Below are positions 8,101 to 11,648 of a DNA stretch of 11,648 nucleotides, one piece after another. Source of the stretch: an uncultured Bacteroidota bacterium (GTDB lineage Bacteria > Bacteroidota > Bacteroidia > Chitinophagales > Chitinophagaceae); the NCBI GenBank assembly GCA_903825065.1, contig CAIJZG010000004.1, positions 1 through 11,648 of the forward strand, given 5' to 3'. The notes under the pieces are model-generated. The model searched no databases. It was not told where the DNA came from and saw only the letters and a program-made list of their open reading frames with translations. The translations under genes were made by a program, and so were the position numbers. Positions within the stretch are counted from its first letter, which is position 1; every line of letters begins with the position of its first letter.

Positions 8101-8557
8101 AATCTCCTTTCGGATCCAGAAAAAACCACTCTGGCATTACTAGATTTAGCTTAGAGATATTTCTTTTGAGTGAAAAGTAAGATTGCGCATCCCAGGCAAC
8201 ATAGAAGGCAGAACGTATGCCCAGACTATCACTAAAATAGGCAGAATTAGAAAGATCTAAAACACTATCAGCCTGACCGCAACCTTTACCCTTTGCCCAT
8301 CTATTATCTATAAATTTCCGGAAGCCCTGATATTTTTTTGCTAAAGGACTACTTGGTTTTTCAGCTTGTAAAACTTCTTTCATTACCTGACCCTGCATCA
8401 TTGGAAGGTTGGGTAGAAACATAGTTTTGATAGCGATAGTAATAATAGCTACTATCAAAATCAAGACAAAAAGCAATAATCGACCCCCCCATTTAAATCT
8501 TTGCCAACGAGAGGGATTACTGGTTTGAAAAATTTGTTCCGAATGTTTATGCTCCAT
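5165..8557 (-). CDS. Trifunctional membrane enzyme: GH18 hydrolase - CE4 deacetylase - GT2 processive synthase
   Basis: This single 1130-residue chain has a membrane span at ~25-47 and a GH18 chitinase-like domain at ~110-410. The GH18 site GINIDFE (218-224) keeps the catalytic Glu224 and Asp222, but the first two Asp of the DxxDxDxE motif are Val and Asn; MAYDEH (278-283) and Trp399 are present. A complete CE4 (NodB) deacetylase spans ~490-690: TFDDGPD (499-505), metal-binding His552 and His556 in NHTFTH, RAPY (590-593), DPEDW (624-628) and LHD (657-659). After a second span (~720-750) comes a GT2 domain (~770-1000) with VDDGS (805-809), DAD (857-859), AED (947-949) and QRFRW (985-989), then about three C-terminal spans. 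This places the GT domain in the cytoplasm and the GH18 and CE4 domains outside the inner membrane. Inferred role: making, deacetylating and trimming a beta-linked GlcNAc-type polymer. The product is not proven. It appears to be a one-gene unit. Confidence 0.93.
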   Translation of the reverse strand: MEHKHSEQIFQTSNPSRWQRFKWGGRLLLFVLILIVAIITIAIKTMFLPNLPMMQGQVMKEVLQAEKPSSPLAKKYQGFRKFIDNRWAKGKGCGQADSVLDLSNSAYFSDSLGIRSAFYVAWDAQSYFSLKRNISKLNLVMPEWFFLDPKGDSVYTNIDKRGFDVIKASGVRVMPMMTNNVKSVFRGDVVHRIINDPVKKKKLINDLVKLIKQNGFVGINIDFEELIETKNEVLTKFQKELYTRFQKEGLLVSQDVMPFNEDYDYQSLGKYNDYLFLMAYDEHSGDTKPGPISSQKWIEAAVDQLSKKVPPKKIVLCLAAYGYDWIKGGQGTDVTYQQALTIARESDGKVDYNNDTYNLNYQYFDDNEKQHEVHFTDAATNFNTLRFATEYPLAGTALWRLGSEDSRLWDFYNQPMSRKALAKFNFAEFNRVEATDDVDFMGDGEILDVLSTPKEGYITPEIDSALMLISEERYDSLPSSFVVKQMGRGDPNKKQLVLTFDDGPDPVYTSQILDILAKYHVPASFFVVGIEAENNIPLIKRIYNEGHELGNHTFTHPNMAKVSKQRALLEMDATRLLLECITGHSTIMFRAPYNADAQPEKMEELVPVALSRTRNYLTIGENIDPEDWEASEVPHFNADTVYNRVMALKDRGNIILLHDAGGDRSATVGALPRLIEDLQKQGYTFTTVAELLGKKRDDLMPRVPLGSGYRLLQFNSFIAELAYYIGQLLFALFILFLILGSIRLIMMLSLSILQRSKEKKLMQIPFTGNPLVSIIVPAFNEEVNAVSSLENLLRCDYPNFNIVFVDDGSKDSTYEKVSTAFANHPKIKVFTKPNGGKASALNYGIGHTNADYVVCIDADTKLLTDAVSKMMQHFSRENVGAVAGNVKVGNEVNIITRWQSIEYISSQNVDRKAFAYLNAITVVPGAIGAFRKEALEAAGGFSTDTLAEDCDLTIRILRCGYQIDNENAAIAMTEAPETIKQFMKQRFRWTFGVMQTFWKNRDALFNPQFKALGWLALPDILLFKYIIPLFAPLADFMMLMGLFTGNAKKLGFYYLIFMIVDAAIASLAFLFEKEPLWKLLWLLPQRLVYRWLMLVVLFRSYRRAIKGELQSWGVLKRTGNVKDVKEVPKT

Positions 8558-8590
8558 GTATTCTTATATAAGCAAAAAGGATGCTAGCTA

Positions 8591-8622
8591 TGCAAAGTAA
8601 ATACAAAGGCCGCCTTTAACAA
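8591..8622 (-). promoter_or_regulatory. Putative promoter of the GH18-CE4-GT2 gene
   Basis: The minus strand carries TTG (8622-8620), 19 bases, then TTACTTTG (8600-8593), a one-mismatch match to the TTG-N(17-23)-TAnnTTTG layout known for Bacteroidota. The leader before the ATG at 8557 would be about 30 bases. The TTG lies in the loop of the terminator hairpin of the upstream carB gene. Confidence 0.5.
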
Positions 8623-8631
8623 GCGGCCTTT
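8605..8631 (-). terminator. Terminator after the half-length carB gene
   Basis: AAAGGCCGC (8605-8613) and GCGGCCTTT (8623-8631) form a perfect 9-bp GC-rich stem with a 9-base loop. On the minus strand it begins 24 bases after the carB stop codon. The following TTTGTATTTACTTT run is T-rich but interrupted. Its presence argues that carB really ends here rather than by a recent nonsense mutation. Confidence 0.8.
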
Positions 8632-8655
8632 CCATGAAATATTTAAATTATTAGC

Positions 8656-10302
8656 TTATCCTTCAAAACTGCTATAGAAATAAGGAGTTTTAGCCTCAAA
8701 TTCGGCGCTACAAGTATCTACCATTTTATAAATACGGGTAATACCCAGAGATTTTCTTTTTGCGTACACTTCATCTTCCGTGCAGGTATTGTTCATGATT
8801 CGTACAATTTGCAAATCGCTAAAACCATTCTTCTTAGCTTCTTTTAAAAGTGCCGCAGGGATATTGTCGATACTATAATGAGCAATTTCTTTTTCGATAT
8901 TGCAAATTTGCTGAATCTGATATAAAAACCAACGGTCTATTCCAGTTGCCTGTGCAATCGATTTAACGGTAGAACCCTGCATCAGTGCATCTTTGATACG
9001 AAAAATGCGATCCCATTTTGGCGTCTTGATATATTCTACAATCTCTTCGCTTTTCATTAAACTTTTGCCATAATAGCCTAAGCCGATTGCTTCGTTTTCC
9101 AAGCTCTGACATGCTTTCTGGATAGCTTCCGTAAAGCTTCTGCCAATAGCCATCACTTCGCCCACACTCTTCATTTGTAATCCTAAAGTATCATTTGCCC
9201 CTTTGAATTTATCGAAGTTCCAACGAGGTACTTTTACAATTACATAATCTAAAGCGGGTTCGAAATAGGCGGAAGTAGTTTTTGTGATCTGATTCTTTAA
9301 TTCGTCTAAAGAATATCCGATTGCCAGTTTAGCTGCAATTTTCGCAATTGGGTAACCTGTTGCTTTTGATGCTAAGGCGGAAGAACGACTCACACGAGGG
9401 TTAATTTCCACCGCGATTAATTCTTCATTTTCAGGATTCTGAGCAAACTGAACGTTACATCCACCAGTAAAGTTTCCGATAGAACGCATCATTAAGATAG
9501 CCTTGTTTCGCATTTCCTGAAAAGCGGTATCGCTTAAGGTCATAGCAGGAGCAACCGTGATGGAATCTCCTGTATGAACCCCCATTGGGTCTAAATTTTC
9601 TACCGTACAAATAATAACTACATTATCGTTACAATCGCGCAATAATTCTAATTCGTACTCCTTCCAGCCTAGCACTGCTTTCTCTACTAATACTTCATGA
9701 ATTGGGGAAGCCTTTAATCCTTTATCGAGAGCAGCATCTAAATCGTCTTTAGTATGTACAAAGCCCCCGCCGGTACCACCAAGGGTAAAGGATGGACGTA
9801 TAACTAACGGGAAACCAATCTCTTGTGCAAATTCCTTCCCCTCTAAAAAACTATTGGCAACCCTACTTGGTGCCACAGCCATTCCGATTTTAACCATCAG
9901 CTGGCGAAATTTTTCCCGGTCTTCAGCCGTATCAATTGCGGCAATATCTACCCCAATTAAGCGAACACCGTACTTACTCCACACGCCTAATTCATCGGCT
10001 TCTTTACAAAGATTCAGGGCTGTTTGGCCACCCATTGTTGGCAAAACCGCATCAATCTGGTTCTCATCTAATATTTTTTCGATACTTTCAACCGTCAAAG
10101 GGAGCAGATAAACCTTGTCGGCCATCATAGGATCGGTCATAATGGTGGCAGGGTTACTGTTAATAAGGATCACTTTGATCCCTTCTTCACGCAGGCTTCG
10201 GGCAGCTTGGGTGCCTGCATAATCAAACTCACAGGCTTGGCCTATAATAATAGGTCCCGAACCAATAATTAAAACGGAGTGTAAGGAATTGTCTTTAGGC
10301 AT
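8656..10302 (-). CDS. carB: Carbamoyl-phosphate synthase large subunit, N-terminal half only
   Basis: The full enzyme makes carbamoyl phosphate from bicarbonate, ATP and glutamine-derived ammonia for pyrimidine and arginine synthesis. This 548-residue protein matches only the first half of the ~1073-residue CarB: the carboxyphosphate ATP-grasp domain (1-~403) and the oligomerisation domain (~404-548). Active-site residues fall at the E. coli positions: Arg129, Arg169, the glycine loop SFTLGGTGGG (171-180), Glu215, Glu299, Asn301 and Arg303. It stops after YFYSSFEG, where full CarB would continue into the carbamoyl-phosphate synthesis and allosteric halves. The next 98 bases translate to nothing CarB-like and hold a terminator. 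I chose the ATG at 10302 rather than an upstream in-frame ATG at 10377: it gives the usual MPK...VLIIGSGPIIIGQ start and lies just after a TAnnTTTG box. The gene is probably one half of a split carB pair; a C-terminal partner would have to lie elsewhere. Confidence 0.92.
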   Translation of the reverse strand: MPKDNSLHSVLIIGSGPIIIGQACEFDYAGTQAARSLREEGIKVILINSNPATIMTDPMMADKVYLLPLTVESIEKILDENQIDAVLPTMGGQTALNLCKEADELGVWSKYGVRLIGVDIAAIDTAEDREKFRQLMVKIGMAVAPSRVANSFLEGKEFAQEIGFPLVIRPSFTLGGTGGGFVHTKDDLDAALDKGLKASPIHEVLVEKAVLGWKEYELELLRDCNDNVVIICTVENLDPMGVHTGDSITVAPAMTLSDTAFQEMRNKAILMMRSIGNFTGGCNVQFAQNPENEELIAVEINPRVSRSSALASKATGYPIAKIAAKLAIGYSLDELKNQITKTTSAYFEPALDYVIVKVPRWNFDKFKGANDTLGLQMKSVGEVMAIGRSFTEAIQKACQSLENEAIGLGYYGKSLMKSEEIVEYIKTPKWDRIFRIKDALMQGSTVKSIAQATGIDRWFLYQIQQICNIEKEIAHYSIDNIPAALLKEAKKNGFSDLQIVRIMNNTCTEDEVYAKRKSLGITRIYKMVDTCSAEFEAKTPYFYSSFEG

Positions 10303-10324
10303 AATTGCAAAAAAATAAATTGTG

Positions 10325-10332
10325 CAAATGTA
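10325..10332 (-). promoter_or_regulatory. Putative -7 box of carB
   Basis: The minus strand reads TACATTTG, an exact match to TAnnTTTG, 22 bases before the ATG at 10302. It lies inside the longer open frame that begins at 10377, which supports 10302 as the true start. No convincing -33 TTG was found. Confidence 0.5.
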
Positions 10333-10416
10333 AGGCCCACTCGCGAAAATGGGATTAATTTTTTCGGAAGATGGCACTCTTTTGGAACAAAAAATGGTTT
10401 AAACGGTTAATATATA

Positions 10417-10423
10417 TAGATTG
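10417..10423 (+). promoter_or_regulatory. Possible -7 box of the peroxiredoxin gene
   Basis: TAGATTG (10417-10423) resembles TAnnTTTG with one T missing and lies 18 bases before the ATG at 10442. A GGTTT at 10396-10400 lies 16 bases upstream of it. The 139 bases between carB and this gene would then hold two divergent, non-overlapping promoters. The start is preceded by an A-rich leader rather than a Shine-Dalgarno sequence. Confidence 0.3.
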
Positions 10424-10441
10424 TACACTAAATAAAATAAA

Positions 10442-10906
10442 ATGGCAGTATTAAAAGAGGGAAGTAAAGCACCGATTTTCAAAGCGGTTGACCAAAATGG
10501 CAAGACGATTTCGTTGACAGATTTTAAAGGAAAAAAAGTCATATTATATTTTTATCCAAAAGATGATACTCCAGGATGCACGGCACAGGCTTGTAACTTG
10601 AAGGATAATTATGCTTTATTAATTAAGAAAGGATATCAAGTGGTTGGTGTGAGTACAGATAGTGTAGCTAGCCACAAAAAGTTTGAAGAAAAATTCGAAC
10701 TTCCTTTTCCTTTGGTTTCTGATGAGGATAAAAAAATTGTTGATAAATACAATTTGTGGGGAGAGAAAAAGTTTATGGGACGTACCTATATGGGAACAAC
10801 TCGTACTACTTTTCTAATTGATGAAACTGGAAAGATTGTAAAAATTATTGCAAAGCCCGATACCAAAAATCATACAGAAGAGATTTTGGCAGCTTGGGAA
10901 GGATAA
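10442..10906 (+). CDS. bcp: Thiol peroxidase of the PrxQ/Bcp family
   Basis: This 154-residue cytosolic peroxiredoxin reduces hydrogen peroxide and organic hydroperoxides, normally recycled by thioredoxin. The thioredoxin-like fold shows the PrxQ pattern: APIFKAVDQNGKTISLTDFKGK near the start, then FYPKDDTPGCTAQACNLKD (37-55) with the peroxidatic Cys of TPGCT and a second Cys five residues later as the likely resolving Cys, making an atypical two-Cys enzyme. GVSTDSVASHKKF, PFPLVSDEDKKI and the GTTRTTFLIDETGKI strand with the conserved Arg follow. The length is typical and no signal peptide is present. It is transcribed alone, divergent from carB and convergent with feoB, with a terminator directly after. 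The assignment is firm; the physiological oxidant and reductant are not visible. Confidence 0.95.
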   Translation: MAVLKEGSKAPIFKAVDQNGKTISLTDFKGKKVILYFYPKDDTPGCTAQACNLKDNYALLIKKGYQVVGVSTDSVASHKKFEEKFELPFPLVSDEDKKIVDKYNLWGEKKFMGRTYMGTTRTTFLIDETGKIVKIIAKPDTKNHTEEILAAWEG

Positions 10907-10926
10907 TATTTGTAAAGTATATAGAG

Positions 10927-10952
10927 GCCTCTGAATTTTCAGGGGCTTTTTT
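10927..10952 (+). terminator. Rho-independent terminator after bcp
   Basis: GCCTCTGAA (10927-10935) pairs with TTCAGGGGC (10938-10946) with one T-G wobble, the innermost pairs probably opening to form the loop, and six Ts follow (10947-10952). The T run overlaps the stop codon of the convergent feoB gene (10951-10953). On the minus strand the run-out is less T-rich. Confidence 0.85.
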
Positions 10953-11648
10953 ATTTAAATACCTGATACACTAATAAACTCATCAGATAAGCGAGTCCCG
11001 TCATGTAAAAGAATTGAAAGACTGGCCACTTCCAGGATCTTGTTTCTCTTTTTACTACAGCCAATGTACTCATACATTGCATGGCCAAAACATAAAAAAT
11101 CATCAAAGAAAATGCTGCTGGCAACGTGTATACTTTAGTTCCATCTTCGTGTTTTGCAGCCATCAATTTCTGTTGTAAGGAACTGTCATCATTCATTTCT
11201 ACACTGTATAAGGTTGCCATGGTACCTACAAAGACTTCTCTTGCGGCAAAAGAAGTGATAATGGCGATACCAATTTTCCAATCATAACCTAATGGTCGAA
11301 TTGCAGGTTCAATTGCTTTTCCTAAAATGCCTGCATAAGAATTTTGTAATTTCTCCGAAGAAAGTTGTTTGGTAAGTTGTTGCTTTTCTATTGGATGCTG
11401 TTTTATTAAGACAGCATATTTTGCTTCTACTTTTTCTATTCTATTTCCTGGTCCGTAAGAACTTAAAAACCATAATAGCATACTAATGAGTAGAATAATT
11501 TTTCCGGCATCTACCACAAAGATTTTAGCTTTTTCAACCATGGTAACTCCTACATTGGCCCATCTTGGTGCACGATAAATGGGTAATTCTAAGATGAAAA
11601 AACTTTTCTCTTGAATTTTAATCAACCATTTCATGGTATAGCTTACAA
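10951..11648 (-). CDS. feoB: Ferrous iron transporter FeoB, C-terminal part
   Basis: FeoB is the inner-membrane GTP-driven Fe(II) importer. Only the C-terminal ~232 residues are here: the frame stays open through the window edge (codons reading V-S-Y-T upstream of the Met at 11634), so that Met is internal and the G-domain and first Gate domain lie beyond. Visible marks are FFILELPIYRAPRWANVG, matching the conserved ELPxYRxPxW loop of FeoB, then EKAKIFVVDAGKIILLISML (a membrane span), a charged ~50-residue stretch, and the signature PLGYDWKIGIAIITSFAAREVFVGTMATLYSV of the second Gate domain. Two more spans follow (LPAAFSLMIFYVLAMQCMSTL and the span from WPVFQFFYMTGLAYL to the end). The pattern is typical of Bacteroidota FeoB. 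Whether FeoA is fused or adjacent cannot be seen. Confidence 0.93.
   Translation of the reverse strand, partial: VSYTMKWLIKIQEKSFFILELPIYRAPRWANVGVTMVEKAKIFVVDAGKIILLISMLLWFLSSYGPGNRIEKVEAKYAVLIKQHPIEKQQLTKQLSSEKLQNSYAGILGKAIEPAIRPLGYDWKIGIAIITSFAAREVFVGTMATLYSVEMNDDSSLQQKLMAAKHEDGTKVYTLPAAFSLMIFYVLAMQCMSTLAVVKRETRSWKWPVFQFFYMTGLAYLMSLLVYQVFK

Noticed and set aside
8578..8596. Partly palindromic GCTAGC-containing sequence before the GH18 fusion as an operator
   Set aside because: The symmetry is short and imperfect and there is no second copy in the window, so chance is the simpler explanation.
9854..10130. Two plus-strand open frames antisense to carB
   Set aside because: They are short, overlap each other in different frames and lie opposite the conserved ATP-grasp coding sequence.
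10303..10377. In-frame 25-residue N-terminal extension of CarB from an ATG at 10377
   Set aside because: The extension is not CarB-like, the Met at 10302 gives the standard CarB start, and a TAnnTTTG promoter box (10332-10325) lies inside the extension.
11632..11634. Met at 11634 as the start of a short FeoB-like protein
   Set aside because: The frame continues without a stop to the window end and the protein lacks the G-domain, which fits a cut gene rather than a true short protein.
1..11648. Mobile element, phage, CRISPR or defence island
   Set aside because: No transposase, integrase, terminal inverted repeats, direct-repeat array or defence-type gene was found; all genes look like chromosomal housekeeping or envelope genes of similar base use.

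Overview
The window looks like ordinary chromosome from a low-GC member of the Bacteroidota, probably of the Chitinophagaceae type. The basis is start sites with little or no Shine-Dalgarno sequence, A-rich leaders, TAnnTTTG-like promoter boxes, a DUF6515-like secreted protein, a two-subunit type transketolase, a Bacteroidota-type FeoB C-terminus and a fused SpmA/SpmB protein. The family assignment is inference; no rRNA or other marker gene is present. I see no insertion sequence, integrase, tRNA, rRNA or CRISPR array, and no gene-free stretch above 300 bases.

Layout: the left edge holds the C-terminal third of an RND (AcrB/MexB-type) efflux transporter (1-1001, +), closed by a strong terminator. 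Next come pdxH (1120-1761, +; vitamin B6 salvage) and a fused SpmA/SpmB-like Gate-domain membrane protein (1819-3240, +). These converge on a minus-strand block: a secreted DUF6515-like protein with a charged His/Glu/Arg/Asn-rich segment (3327-3983), the C-terminal half of a split transketolase (4122-5084), a 1130-residue membrane enzyme joining GH18, CE4 deacetylase and GT2 synthase domains (5165-8557), and an N-terminal-half-only carbamoyl-phosphate synthase large subunit (8656-10302). Divergent from the last is a PrxQ/Bcp peroxiredoxin (10442-10906, +), which converges on the C-terminal end of FeoB (10951-11648, -, cut by the window edge).

Nearly every gene is its own transcription unit with its own hairpin, so the neighbours do not form a pathway. 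Two points stand out. The GH18-CE4-GT2 fusion puts polymer synthesis, deacetylation and cleavage into one chain whose predicted topology suits making, exporting and editing an amino-sugar polymer; this parallels the PgaB/PgaC division of labour but with a different hydrolase family and domain order. Second, two central enzymes are encoded as halves without the partner half next to them: CarB stops at the boundary between its two synthetase halves, right before a terminator, and the transketolase C-subunit stands alone between two terminators. I found no clearly unprecedented multi-gene system.
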